Assembly (NCBI RefSeq): GCF_932526225.1 | Contig: NC_064046.1 | Location: forward strand, 14,149,408-14,209,407 | Source: Nematostella vectensis | Taxonomy: Eukaryota; Cnidaria; Anthozoa; Actiniaria; Edwardsiidae | DNA: 60,000 nt | Reading direction: 5' to 3' | Shown: positions 12,201 to 21,490 of the stretch, one piece after another | How the letters are laid out: each line of letters begins with the position of its first letter | Numbering within the stretch: position 1 is the first letter of the stretch | Position numbers and translations under genes: made by a program | Notes under the pieces: model-generated | Database searches by the model: none | What the model saw: the letters and a program-made list of their open reading frames with translations, nothing else | Told to the model about the DNA's origin: nothing

Positions 12201-15200
12201 ATCAATAGAAGGATTCTGTCATGCTCTGTTCTGCCCTGAAGCACTCTTCACTCTTGCTGTCTATTGGCTAGCAGAGCTCATGTCAATTATATAGTTATTA
12301 TTGATAAATAGACTTAGGCTTTTCCGTCTATGCTACAACGCATGGTATTGTAACGCTATTATATTTCCTTTCTCCAGAGAAAGAGGTCTGCCCTGTGGAA
12401 TCATTCCGTGCAGTGATTGGTTTGTCTTGTGATGGCGCGTACTCTGTCATCTACGTCATCGCTTTTGGTCTTCTTCTTATTCTTGTTATTGCTGTCCTCT
12501 GGATGTGCATTAAGAGAAGGTAAAGCTAACCCCCCTTCATCATGTTTAGCAACGCCCTCAACCCAATTAACCACTGCTCTTAACCCAAGAAGCCACGCTC
12601 CTTCACTTAAGAAGTCATACATCATCAACCAATAAGCCTTGCCTCTTGACTGGATAAGCCACGATTCCTGATCCTATTTCTAACGATTCCTGGTCCTATT
12701 TCTAACTTTTTTCCGGAAAATGAGCTAAACAAATGGGGTGCGTATTATACACGGGTGTGCATCATACGCAGGTAAATACGGTAACAAAGAAAACTAGAAT
12801 ATTTTGAAAAGCAATCAGAGTTTAGGAATGTCTCGTGGTAAAACCATGCTTCCCTTTGTGTAAAATCTTTGTCCAGGTACGATCAGAAGTACAAGTCCAC
12901 GCAGGTCCGCATGGAGGAACTCGGGCTGATGGACAGGTCACCCGTCCTTCAACTCGACCAGTGGGAAATCCTACGAGAGAACGTGGTCCTTTACCGCAAG
13001 CTAGGGGAAGGAGCCTTTGGCACAGTATTCGGAGGGGAGGCGAAGGGGATCAGGGACCATATGGAGTGGGTGCCTGTGGCCGTGAAGACCCTCAAAGTGG
13101 GTTCCTCACCGGAAGAGAAGGTAGTCGATCAATTTCAAGCGGTACCTCGATTTTATCGGAGACGTAGCAGGCCTCGAAAGATTGGGGGGAGGGGGGGGGG
13201 GGGCACAATGCAGAAACATTAAGGAAATATTGGGGTGCAAGGCCACACCCTTACTATTCAAGTCCTTTTATTTGTTTTTAATATTGGGGAAGCTATGCCC
13301 CCCATTGCCCCACCCCCTGCCACGCCCCTGTATAGTGGCAGTCAAATAGAGATTGGTCGCTGAATAGGGAGTCGCTGATTAGTGGTTGGCTGCTTATTGT
13401 TTTTTTATGACCAGTTGGAGTTCCTGAGTGAGGCGGAGACCATGAAGGTGTTTGATCATCCGAATATTGTGAAGTTGCTCGGGGTTTGCACCAAGGGCGA
13501 ACCTGCACTTGCTATAATGGAACTCATGATATACGGTACGCAGTGAAAAACATTGCTATTTAGCAACTTACACTAAACTGTACTTGCTATAATGGAACTC
13601 ATGATATACGGTACGCAATGAAAAACATTGCTATTTAGCAACTTACACTAAACTGTACTTGCTATAATGGAACTCATGATATACGGTACGCAATAAAAAA
13701 CATTGCTATTCAGCTAACCTACACAAACCTTCACTTACTATAATGGAACTCATTATCTACGATAGGCAATTGAAAATATTACTATTCAGCTAACTGCACA
13801 GCTTTAATAGAACTCACGATACACGGTATTGGAAACATTATTTTAGAAAGTTGGAAAGTGACTTTTACTCTCTCGAAACTCGGCCATATCACCAAGAGCA
13901 TTTCCCATTTATGAGTGCACCAGCTAAGTGTACACCTTAGCCACTTTTTTGCCGCATTTCTACGCACTTGAGCGAAATCCTGAAAGGCCAAACACCACAT
14001 ATTGTAGCCTGATAGCTGTTTGAAATAGAAGATCAGCTAACTACTGAATATACATTTGAGCGCGCCGAAATGGGTCGTTGTTCTGCCCTGCTCATTACGC
14101 TTTGTTATTTTGAATGAGAACTGAGCGTAACTGTCTTTGTTATTTTGAATGAGAACTGAGCGTAACTATGTCTTTGTTTTGATGCAGGTGACTTGAAGAA
14201 CTTTTTGCTCGCTAGGCGCCAGTTTGCAAACCAAAACATCAAAGAGGTATGTCCGAGATCCAAAATGAAAAAGCGTTGCGTTGAAAAAAACGCGCAAATG
14301 CGTAATAACAAGTATGAGAAGGAATCCATCTCCATCGGTTGATTTAAGTAAGCTGTTGCTTTTTTTTAAATTTGGTAAATGGAGTATCAGGACTTTTTTT
14401 AGATGATGTCACCAACATGACGGAAAAACCTGGAAAACGCGCAATTCGAGATAGAGAAAGAAGACACAATTACTTACCATCGGTTCCTTGTATTCCGGGA
14501 TGATTTTCAAAACACAAATAGCATGAGGCCGAAATGCGCATACCCAGATTTTGGCTTTTTAAGATATTTTTTTCTTGATCATCCTTGCGCTCTGCACTTT
14601 AAAAGACGTCGCATCACTTTAAAAGTTTAAAAAAAGTCGCACTTGATATTTTGTTTGCTATTACTCACTAAGTACTTTGTTAAATTTTCCGCCTTATTAG
14701 ATGTGAAATGGGCTTATTTGAAGCGTCATGTCATGTTTTTCCGTCGATTTCACCACATGATTTGTCTTCCACAATTGAAAGACAGCATTTAAGGTGGGAC
14801 TGACTAGGGGTCCTCAACAAGAAACTTTATTGGTCTTGTCACGTGCTTGGTTTGTGTTTCCAGGCTGAGGAGGTGGCGCCAGGTCGCTTGACGCGCATGG
14901 CTCTCGACATTACCAGCGGCTTGGCGTATCTGTCAAGGCTCAACTTTGTTCACCGGTGAGAGATAATAGACTTGTTCGCGGATATATTAGACCGTTTTCG
15001 CGATGTTGCGCGCGCATCCAAAATGCCACAGACTGGCGTCCCACAGCTGATCTACAATGTCGTACGGAGTTTACAGACAAAGCTGACAGAGGAAAAAAAT
15101 GGCATGAAATTTTCCAATTCTCAATATATAAGCTCAAGATTCCGCATACAAGGAGTTCCTCTGACCAAAATCTGAATTCCAAATTTTAAAGAAATTTTGA

Positions 15201-18200
15201 AGATATGAAATTTAGAGATAAGCGAGCAAAGTTGGCTTAATTTCTGATCAGAGCCCAACTTCTCCCTAAAAACCAGGAGAATTCATACTTTGAACATTTG
15301 AAAATTGCACTTCAAGCCTCATATCTCAAAGACGAATCCATAAGGAAAAAATACTTTTTGATATGTTGGTTTACATAACATAAGGAACCTCTATGCAAAA
15401 CTTCAAGCTTACCAAACTCAACCAGACCTTATTTTGGGAAAACTTGCTATTTTTTGCTCTGTCGACGAAGCTATAAAAAATGCTGAAAGTGTGCTTTTTT
15501 CGCGGAGTTTTGGCCCCTTCGTCCGCATTTTGGATCATAGCTGTGGCCCGCCAGTCTGTGCCATTTTGCATGAGTGTGTAGCATCTTAAAAACGGTCCAT
15601 TAAAATATTTGGAAGGCTTGTGTTTACACCAAGAGAGGCTCAAATGGCCATGCGCCTTTCTACTTCCAGCTAAAAGCAAGTAAACAACAGCAACATTTCG
15701 TAAAATTTATTTGATACTTTATAGCATTTCCGCCAGAACATGCTCTCCTTGATGTAAAACCACAGGCCTCCAAAGAATTGTATTTCTGACCGCATAAAAT
15801 TCTACTAAAAAGTACTCGGTAATTATTGGGCAAGGATGGAAGGAGCCGGAAAAGGTGGAAGTTCAACAATTAGTCTACAAGGATTGGCAAACATTGTTAT
15901 CGTTATTGTCCAAAGACGGCCAAAATCGCGTGTAACTTGCAATATCCCTTGGTCCTACCTGAATGTTATACGCCGAATTATGCTAAGTAACTCGGTGTGT
16001 TATTTTCTTGTAGCGATCTAGCTTTGCGTAACTGCATGATAGGCGCTGGTCACGTGGTGAAGCTTGGCGACTTCGGGATGACGAGGGCCATGTTTGACTC
16101 TGATTACTACAGGTTTGGTCGTAAAGGTGACTAATTATTATTTTTATCCTCCCGAGGTGGGAGGGGGGGGAAGGGGGCGTCCCTTGTCGACCTTATAGGG
16201 ATGCTCGTTTTTTAGGGGTCAAAATCGGGTATCAGAGAGAAAGTAGGCTTTTTATAGTATGGTATTCTTTAGGTATTTTTTTAAAGCAATTTTTGTTGTG
16301 CAGGTATTTTTAGGGGTATTATTCAAATTTCCCGACGAGCATTCCTATCACTTTAACTTTTCCCATATTCATTCCTATCTTTTTAACTAAACACCCAGAG
16401 AATTGAGGGGCTGGTGCCCCAAGGCATAAAATAATACAGTATCTCCTCCTTGGGTATGCGTTCTCACCTTGTGTTCTTGGTGGGACTACCCGCTAAGGAA
16501 TTTGTGTTTGTGGGAGTCAAAAAGCCTAATGTACCTTTTTTTTTCTAAAAAAAAGGTGTGTCTCTTCGATAATCCAACCAACCAACTCCTCTTCCCAAGT
16601 ATATTGCTTTGGCAGCCATTATGTATTGTAGCAAAATTCAAAACATTTGTTGCATTTTTAAGTTGGCCGTATATATTTATTCAACGTTCTTGTTTATGTG
16701 CCTGAAAACAGTCACTTAACTTTCGAAGACCGGGGCTCTGTTATTTTTACGTTACCCATGGACCACTGCGCCCTACGACACATAGATTCTTGAATGCAGA
16801 GCTTAACTTGAAATAGACGTGTCTGGGTTCCACATAATTGTCATTTTAATGGTCTGTCGGTCAAACCTGATCGTGCTTTTTTTTCTCACAAGGCATGCTA
16901 CCCGTGAGGTGGATGGCGCCTGAATCACTCATGGACGGTGTCTTCACCACCAAGTCGGACGTGTGGGGTCTGGGGGTGACTCTGTGGGAGCTGTGCACCA
17001 TGGGAAGCTTCCCGTACCAGGGCTTCTCGAACGCTGAAGTGGTCACGTATGTACAGGAGGGGAACTCCATGGACCCACCACAGGGAGCCCAACAGCAGTT
17101 GTGAGTTATTAAACGTACTGAAGAACACTGTTAAAGCGAACAACTATTTGCCCCCCGTTTAGAGAATATGAGTTCGATTAGTCCATTAGATTTCGTCTCT
17201 TTTTTGTAATTTTTACTCGGAAAACTCCGACTATTCACAATTTCCAGCTCTTGAGAGCGTGCTATGCTGGGCGTCCACGCCTACTGTAAATAGCGAGACG
17301 GTGTCCATTGAAAAGTTAAGGATATTTTTTACGATGTCATCGACTTAACCCATGGACCAATCCATAATCTACATAAAGCGGCAGAGCCGTAGCAGGGGCA
17401 ATACAATACAATGTAACGCAATGTCATTGATGTCATTGCCTGAGGCCGTCCCCCCTACAATATTCTCCGAATGGTTCTGTCTCTCCCCCTCTTAATATTT
17501 TGGGGTCTGCTACAGCTCTAAGGGGTGTGGACAAACTAGATATTACAAAAAATGTACAATAAATTCATCAAAATGAAGGATTGATAGCCACCCCGTAACT
17601 CCCCCCCCCCCCCCCTGGATCTGTTCTTGTTATCAACAGCCATAACCATACTTTCCTGTAGTATTGAACGGCCATTTTTTAAAGTTTAAAAAAAGGGACA
17701 CACAAGCACCGTTGTATACCGCAATTTAACCACCCAGTTGTCTCTATTTTATACGCTTACAGCGGTGACCTACTTAAATCTTGCTGGCTAACGGACCCAA
17801 ACGAACGTCCAGAACCGGACAAAATAATGGACCTGCTGTCCGATAACTTGGAACTGCTGAAGCCGTGTATTAACTGTCCGACTGCCAGCGTTCCTCGTGA
17901 TGACGACTCAGGCGGAAGTGTCGCAACTCATACTCCAACCACGCCCAAGGTGATTATTATGCTTATGTTTTTGGTTGAAGGCGGGTATTCGTACCCAGGC
18001 ACCTGGGGTGAGTGGATGAAAAAAGAGGGGAGGGGTGGGGGTGTTGTTAGTGGAGAGATGATCTAAAGGGGAGAAAATTGTGGAACATACATAATGGCGT
18101 GGAATAGCAAAAATAGGGATGATAAAAACAAATATAAAGAGCAAAAAATGGAAGAGAGAGCTCTTCGAAATGTTAAGCAACCTTACGTGTATTCTAGTAC

Positions 18201-19290
18201 AAGGTTTATCAAAGGAGGTAAGACCAGGTACTAGTCAAATGCGAAAGGGAGATGCGAACCTTTTTTTTCTTTGGACCAAACGATGCAGGATTTTTTAGAT
18301 CCGAAGAGCATGCATGCCCTTTCCCTTCCAAAGCCACCCCTCCAAAAAAAAATTAAATGACCGGCTCCCGATTTCCTTGGTAATATCATGTTCATCACAA
18401 CCGTTGGACTAATCAAAAATAAGCCTTTTTTTAGTATAAACGGTATTTGTACATTTGATCCTTATGTTATTAAACTGGAGATTTTTGTTTGTGTACATTT
18501 TGTGTGTGGTTGACAAACACTTACCAGGCGCAGGGGCGGATTTAGTTTTTCGCTAACGGGGGGGTTTGGCTCAGTGACAAAGGGGGGAGGGGGTAATCTG
18601 GCCGCCCAAAGATCCGCTACTTAGGCGTTTGTGGTAAACCAAATTCATCAACACAGGTTAATCGTTTGGCTTTCCTACTGTGGCTATTTACTCTTGAGGG
18701 CCAAAAGGTGGCGTTTTGAGGCGTTTCACAAACTAGGGTAGACACATACTATTGTTTCTGGAGCTATAAAGGGCAAAGAAAGTGACCTAAAAAGTTAATG
18801 TTAAGTGGCAATAACTAAGACAAAACATAACCACCAGTTAACTATTCTATCGCCCTTGATTATGGATACAAAACTTAGCCACCATCAAGCCATACATAGC
18901 CACCAATAAACTAAACTATCCCCCTTGATAAGGGATACAAAACTGAGCTACCTTAAAGCCATACATACCCAGCAATAAACTATCCTATCGCCCTTGATTA
19001 CGGATACAAAACTGAGCTACCTTAAAGCCATACATAGCCAGCAATAAACTATCCTATGGCCCGTGACGTAACAAGTTTCTATTGTTTCTATTTTGTAGAT
19101 GTCCCTGAGAAAGCTCTCACAAAGTCTCAGACCGAAATCTCCCGTAGCAACGCACGGGCAGAGAGTCAACCGGTTGTCAGAGGCAAAGCTTCGAGGCATG
19201 ATGAATCAGAGGATTTCGCTAAGTACCCCTCCGATCGGGCGAGGGTCGCAGGCCTCCAGTGCCGATAGGATAGACGAGGAATTCGTGTAA
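170..19290 (+). CDS. VKR: Venus kinase receptor (Venus-flytrap ectodomain + insulin-receptor-like tyrosine kinase), complete 20-exon gene
   Basis: Exons read from splice sites and phases: 170-254, 2062-2284, 2599-2724, 2903-3177, 4477-4672, 4912-5270, 5934-6523, 8737-8850, 9649-9807, 10938-11065, 11495-11745, 12378-12519, 12877-13120, 13415-13535, 14188-14246, 14864-14955, 16014-16126, 16893-17100, 17763-17949, 19099-19290. They total 3864 nt = 1287 codons plus stop, every junction in phase. Order: signal peptide; GABA-B/ANF-receptor-like Venus flytrap (to about residue 835); membrane helix 859-880; tyrosine kinase about 912-1215; short tail. This architecture defines the Venus kinase receptors of invertebrates, plasma-membrane receptors tied to amino-acid or neuropeptide sensing and reproduction in flatworms and insects. 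Kinase landmarks: glycine loop 926-933, Lys953, alpha-C Glu970, HRD 1054-1056, DFG 1074-1076, APE 1101-1103. Oddities: HRDLALRN instead of HRDLAARN, and Phe1082 where insulin receptors have the first activation-loop Tyr, with the YY pair (1086-1087) kept. The ligand is unknown. Exon 5 uses a weak donor (GTCTGT). Confidence 0.9.
255..2061 (+). other. VKR intron 1, AT-rich
   Basis: A 1.8-kb intron without a supported coding exon. Positions about 1010-1260 are a degenerate repeat of TTGATA / AATTGATATC words that can self-pair; the rest is unremarkable AT-rich sequence with short A, T and C homopolymers. Confidence 0.6.
2062..6523 (+). CDS. VKR: VKR exons 2-7: N-terminal part of the extracellular region and Venus-flytrap lobe
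   Basis: Residues about 29-618. Exons 2-6 (2062-2284, 2599-2724, 2903-3177, 4477-4672, 4912-5270) code for a cysteine-containing N-terminal portion. It includes residues such as YGWYMSSDF and [16 protein letters not shown], the latter typical of the opening beta strand of GABA-B/ANF ligand-binding folds. Exon 7 (5934-6523, 590 nt) is the most recognisable Venus-flytrap piece: MAVRSVN, an LGPPCS segment and a long second lobe. Phases: 1, 2, 2, 1, 2, 1, 0 at the exon 1-7 ends. Similarity is to the periplasmic-binding-protein-like I superfamily; no ligand-contact residues were assigned. Confidence 0.85.
2403..2522. repeat. 18-bp perfect inverted repeat (fold-back) in VKR intron 2
   Basis: ATTTGAGGATGGTGGCTA at 2403-2420 is repeated as its exact reverse complement at 2505-2522, with an 84-bp spacer. 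It may be a very small MITE or a simple hairpin; no target-site duplication was recognised. Confidence 0.6.
3797..4394. mobile_element. Non-autonomous TIR element rich in ATTACGCG motifs (VKR intron 4)
   Basis: Perfect 16-bp terminal inverted repeats, GGCTTCTGGAATTACG at 3797-3812 and its complement at 4379-4394, bound 598 bp. The interior carries roughly a dozen ATTACGCGG / ATTACGCGC words, clustered at both ends, as in transposons whose subterminal regions hold many transposase-binding sites. No transposase is coded. Superfamily not assigned. Confidence 0.65.
5255..5490 (+). repeat. 34-bp tandem array seeded on the VKR exon 6 donor
   Basis: The exon 6 end plus its donor (true GT at 5271) is repeated with GT positions at 5305, 5340, 5374, 5408 and 5442, a constant 34-bp step. 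Copies at 5374 and 5442 still read GTAAGT; the others drifted to GTTAAC or GTAACA. Each copy retains about 15 nt of coding sequence (CAGGGATTCTTG). Use of a decoy would insert 34-bp multiples and usually shift the frame. Confidence 0.85.
5540..5760 (+). repeat. Degenerate GAT/GGT-type trinucleotide-rich stretch
   Basis: Purine-rich low-complexity DNA (GATGATG, GGTGGT, AATAATAA words) in intron 6. It produces several spurious short ORFs in both orientations. Confidence 0.6.
7150..7235 (+). other. Possible tRNA-like SINE head in VKR intron 7
   Basis: The block contains TAGCTCAAGGGT, close to an RNA polymerase III A box, and about 35 nt downstream GGTCGTCCCTC, only loosely like a B box. A full cloverleaf could not be folded, so it is not called a tRNA gene. 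The remainder of the 2.2-kb intron shows no supported gene. Confidence 0.25.
8476..8705. mobile_element. PIF/Harbinger-like MITE, copy 1 (ends 31 bp before VKR exon 8)
   Basis: Ends TGCTTGGTGCACACTAGTG and ACTAGTGTTCTCTAGGCA form imperfect terminal inverted repeats, and the interior repeats CATAACGACATA and ATGTCGTTATGT palindromically. A second copy of the same family sits at 49576-49772 with cleaner ends and a TTA duplication. Left flank TTA, right flank TGA, so the duplication has decayed here. Confidence 0.75.
8737..11745 (+). CDS. VKR: VKR exons 8-11: C-terminal Venus-flytrap lobe and juxtamembrane ectodomain
   Basis: Exons 8737-8850, 9649-9807, 10938-11065 and 11495-11745, residues about 619-835. 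Exon 8 carries [15 protein letters not shown], matching the conserved GABA-B-type strand. Exon 10 has the [19 protein letters not shown] helix typical of the second lobe. Exon 11 holds [10 protein letters not shown], the usual closing strand of the fold. Exon 9 uses the acceptor ending at 9648 (TTAG before GTAGCT), which keeps phase 0. Intron 7 and intron 8 each contain a MITE close to exon 8; intron 9 is mostly tandem array. Confidence 0.85.
8913..9170. mobile_element. Dispersed MITE family with GACGACGG termini, copy A (VKR intron 8)
   Basis: Starts near TTTAAGCAAGAACGACGG and ends near TCGTCGTTGTTGTTCCC, inverted and similar. Related copies: 23430-23845 and, inverted, 47141-47436. Shared internal words include CGGCTAGGA near the left end and a CGTCCGC segment toward the right. 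Boundaries are approximate. Confidence 0.5.
9172..9318 (+). repeat. Two-copy tandem duplication followed by a poly-C run
   Basis: A unit of about 60 bp (beginning AACACGAACCCTTCCAGG, ending GCTGTGGG) occurs twice in a row at 9172-9289, nearly identical, then a run of about 20 C. Lies in VKR intron 8. Confidence 0.8.
10100..10937 (+). repeat. 56-bp tandem array running into the VKR exon 10 acceptor
   Basis: About 14 copies of a 56-bp unit (landmark words GACCCCTCGTTGTTTATG, CTTGAGCAAGTGGTATTC, AGGAGGTGTTA). The last copy, ACCCCTCGTTGTTTGTCAG, supplies the polypyrimidine tract and AG of the real acceptor (10936-10937). Copies differ by point changes and by a 3-bp loss of GTT in some. The array fills most of intron 9. 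Confidence 0.9.
11100..11490 (+). repeat. Long polypyrimidine tract and short duplication in VKR intron 10
   Basis: Positions about 11120-11400 are almost pure C/T on the plus strand (TTCTTTTTCTTTTTC words), giving spurious Phe/Leu-rich frames. At 11417-11485 the phrase GGATATCATTGGGGTCTTGC occurs twice. The tract lies upstream of the exon 11 acceptor (11494) and may add to its strength. Confidence 0.7.
12378..12519 (+). CDS. VKR: VKR exon 12: transmembrane segment
   Basis: Residues about 836-883. After a short Cys-containing stem (KEVCPVESF) comes a strongly hydrophobic stretch, [19 protein letters not shown], followed by the stop-transfer residues IKRR. This is a single-pass helix separating the ectodomain from the kinase. 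Phase 1 in, phase 2 out. Confidence 0.9.
12877..17949 (+). CDS. VKR: VKR exons 13-19: tyrosine kinase domain and start of the C-tail
   Basis: Exons 12877-13120, 13415-13535, 14188-14246, 14864-14955, 16014-16126, 16893-17100 and 17763-17949. Visible motifs: LGEGAFGTV (glycine loop), VAVK (ATP Lys), FLSEAETM (alpha-C), MELM hinge, HRDLALRN catalytic loop, [15 protein letters not shown] activation segment, [11 protein letters not shown], then SDVW and a CW...ERP segment in the C lobe. The [11 protein letters not shown] signature and YY pair place it with insulin-receptor/ROS-type kinases. All residues needed for catalysis are present. Exon 19 could read through its donor for about 37 more codons; splicing at 17949 is preferred because it joins exon 20 in phase. 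Confidence 0.9.
13507..13830 (+). repeat. 75-bp tandem array seeded on the VKR exon 14 donor
   Basis: The last 29 nt of exon 14 (kinase hinge codons) plus donor GGTACGC are repeated at exactly 75-bp spacing: true donor GT 13536, decoys 13611 and 13686, then two degenerate copies to about 13830. Although 75 is a multiple of three, use of a decoy would read TGA a few codons into the intron. Confidence 0.9.
14101..14187 (+). repeat. Two-copy duplication just before the VKR exon 15 acceptor
   Basis: CTTTGTTATTTTGAATGAG ... GAGCGTAACT occurs twice (14100-14133 and 14138-14166), directly upstream of the branch/acceptor region ending GATGCAG at 14187. Confidence 0.75.
14970..15610. mobile_element. 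Probable long-TIR transposon remnant in VKR intron 16
   Basis: ATCCAAAATGCCACAGACTGG near 15014 recurs inverted near 15560 (CCAGTCTGTGCCATTTTGCA), and outer parts (AGACCGTTTTCGCGATG / ATCTTAAAAACGGTCCAT) are also inverted. This gives imperfect arms of roughly 80-100 bp. No transposase frame; boundaries approximate. Confidence 0.45.
16193..16350. mobile_element. Small inverted-repeat element in VKR intron 17
   Basis: TATAGGGATGCTCG near 16195 and CGAGCATTCCTATCA near 16336 are inverted with one mismatch, enclosing about 155 bp. The remainder of the intron holds poly-G and poly-T runs and no coding signal. Confidence 0.4.
18830..19060 (+). repeat. Tandem array (unit about 70 bp) before the last VKR exon
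   Basis: Three to four copies of a unit with CCCTTGAT(T/A)A(T/C)GGATACAAAACT, AGCCATACATA and CAATAAACTATCCTAT. The array ends about 40 bp before the exon 20 acceptor at 19098. The rest of intron 19 (17950-18830) is low-complexity G- and A-rich DNA without a gene; a GGGGCGGATTTAG word near 18534 resembles ends of some hAT-type elements but no partner end was found. Confidence 0.8.
19099..19290 (+). CDS. VKR: VKR exon 20: C-terminal tail and stop
   Basis: Phase 0 acceptor (TTTTGTAG) at 19097-19098. Encodes 63 residues rich in Ser, Arg and Lys, ending ADRIDEEFV and TAA at 19288-19290. The C-terminus DEEFV has an acidic residue at -2 and Val at 0, compatible with a class III PDZ ligand (inference). 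The last eight codons and the stop lie in the first unit of the downstream 83-bp tandem array. Another frame (DVPEKALTK...) also runs through here but does not match the upstream phase. Confidence 0.7.
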   Translation: MSLRKLSQSLRPKSPVATHGQRVNRLSEAKLRGMMNQRISLSTPPIGRGSQASSADRIDEEFV

Positions 19291-20380
19291 GACCAGGGAA
19301 TGACTTACACAAGAGACCACATGGCTTGAACCAAGATTACACCTATAGGATGATAGACGAGGAATTCGTATAAGACCAGGGAACGACTTACACAAGAGAC
19401 CACATGGCTTTGGCCAAGATTACACCTATAGGATGTTAGACGAGGAATTCGTGTAAGACCAGGGAACGACTTACGCAAGAGACCACATAGCTTTGGCCAA
19501 GATTACACCATAGGATGTTAGACGAGGAATTTGTATAAGACCAGGGAACGACTTACGCAAGAGACCACATGGCTTGGGCCAAGATTACACCTATAGGACG
19601 ATAGACGAGGAATTCGTATAAGATCAGGGAACGACTTACGCAAGAGACCACATGGCTTTGGCCAAGATAACACCTATAGGATGATAGACGAGGAATTCGT
19701 GTAAGACCAGGGAACGACTTACACAAAGAGACCACATGGCGTGAGCCAAGAATACACCTATAGGATGATAGACGAGTAATTCGTATTAGATCAGGGAACA
19801 ACTTACACAAGAGACCACATGGCTTTGGCCAAGGTTACACCTATAGGATGTTAGACGAGTAATTCGTATAAGATCAGGGAACGACTTACACAAGAGACCA
19901 CATCGCTTTGGCCAAGATTACACCTATAGGATGATAGACGAGGAATTCGTATTAGATCAGGGAACAACTTACACAAGAGACCACATGGCTTTGGCCAAGA
20001 TTACACCTATAGGATGTTAGACGAGTAATTCGTATAAGATAGGGGAACAACTTACACAAGAGACCACATCGCTTTGGCCAAGATTACACCTATAGGATGA
20101 TAGACGAAGAATTCGTATAAGATCAGGGGGAACGACTTACGCAAGAGACCACATGGCTTTGGCCAAGATTGCACCTATAGGATGATAGACGAGGAATTCG
20201 TATAAGATCAGGGAACGACTTACACAAGAGACCACATCGCTTTGGCCAAGATTACACCTATAGGATGATAGACGAGTAATTCGAATAAGATCAGGGAACG
20301 ACTTACACAAGAGACCACATCGCTTTGGCCAAGATTACACCTATAGGATGATAGACGAGGAGTTAGTCGTATAAAACTTG
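19265..20380 (+). repeat. 83-bp tandem array starting inside the VKR stop region
   Basis: About 13-14 copies of an 83-84-bp unit (landmarks AGACGAGGAATTCGT, CAGGGAACGACTTAC, AAGAGACCACATGGC, GATTACACCTATAGGATG). The first copy begins in coding sequence: the receptor's final codons and TAA are part of the unit, so each later copy carries a relic of the C-terminus. If transcription continues, most of the 3' UTR is this array. No clear polyadenylation signal was identified. Confidence 0.9.
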
Positions 20381-20774
20381 GAAGCAACTTGTGCAAGAGC
20401 CCCTTCCACTAGGTGAAGGAGGACAAAGACTTGCAGCACCGATAAGAGAGAGGAGGAGGAGGAATTCGTGTTATTTTATTTTTTTATTTATGGCATTTAT
20501 GGCGATTGTGGCCGAACGGAGATTAAAGAATGGGACACGGGGTCCCTTACAAGCTTTAGTCTCCGGCGCTCAGCGAACAGTACACACAAAACAAAGACGT
20601 GAAAATAGAAACAATTGATAAATGGTAAAAAGCTAGCATAAACATGTTGACAAAAGATTAACCCTTCTGCGTATGGGACAGATAATGCGCCAGGTGCGGA
20701 TATTGTTTGGGTCAAAGAGTTGAAAAAGTCGATGCGCAAGGAAAGCTTTCAGTCGCTGTTTGAAAAGAGAAGTT

Positions 20775-20935
20775 CTCTGGGTATTCCTTGGTGTTACGGG
20801 AGCTTTGTTTTTGGTGCTCAAGGCCTTTGTACTCTATTTCATTGCCTCGTTCTAAGGTATTTGTTTTTGGCTTTTGTTCCATTGTGTTTTTGGTGCTGGT
20901 GCTCCGTAACACCAAGAAGCTACCAGTTCTCTCAG
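20775..20935. repeat. Imperfect long hairpin
   Basis: CTTGGTGTTACGG at 20787-20799 pairs perfectly with 20904-20916; similarity extends outward (GAGAAGTTCTCTGGGTATTC against an inverted counterpart ending AGAGAATC), giving arms of about 35 bp around a 100-bp loop with repeated GTTTTTGGTGCT words. Could be an unclassified small TIR element. Confidence 0.5.
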
Positions 20936-21462
20936 AGAATCTTATTTCGGGAGGGAGAGCATTCCACGTGGGGGCAGATGCGTAAGAAGTAAGATTCGCG
21001 GAAGGTGGAAGTACGCAAACTAATAAGACGAAGCTAAAGGCCTGTCGCTCCGCGACGAGTGCGAGACTGCGAAAACTGGGGAATATTAGAGATGTCGAGA
21101 TGAATTTCTTCCTTGATACAACGGGAAAAAAGTAACACCGGGAACCCGCTCAAACAGCAAAAAGACATCCCTCGGGTAGAGGTGCGGCTTCTTTCGGGCT
21201 CACTTGCACTTCTCTGAAACAACAAGGCTGAACTACCAGTACCAGCTCACTTCAATCAAATGAATCATGCTGTCAATGATATGAAGGTGGCGGTGCTTAT
21301 GGACACCGATACCTGAAAACGAGCGGAGTCCAAGCTTATCATCAAACACAACACCCTGGCGCCGAGCGGCCTAAATTTAGATGTAGGACTGCCCAGGATG
21401 TGAACGCGCGCACTGGAACTTTTATTTGTTTAGTTTTTGGTCGTCATAATTTACCGTTAATC

Positions 21463-21490
21463 CTGATGAAGGCAGCATTGCCGAAACGTC
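21463..21490 (+). other. GATGAAGG...CCGAAACGTC stem-loop motif
   Basis: CTGATGA, a GGC/GCC stem with a six-base loop, then GAAACGTC. The spacing recalls the catalytic core of hammerhead ribozymes carried by some retroelements, but stem II has only three pairs and no pairing stem I is visible, so activity is doubtful. A related block (GACGAAGGGC ... GCTCGAAACGTC) lies on the minus strand at about 40997-41024, supporting a conserved repeat-derived motif. Confidence 0.35.

Noticed and set aside
19056-19268. Alternative frame DVPEKALTK... for the last VKR exon
   Set aside because: Exon 19 ends in phase 0 at a clear donor and the acceptor at 19097-19098 then gives the other frame, ending at 19290.
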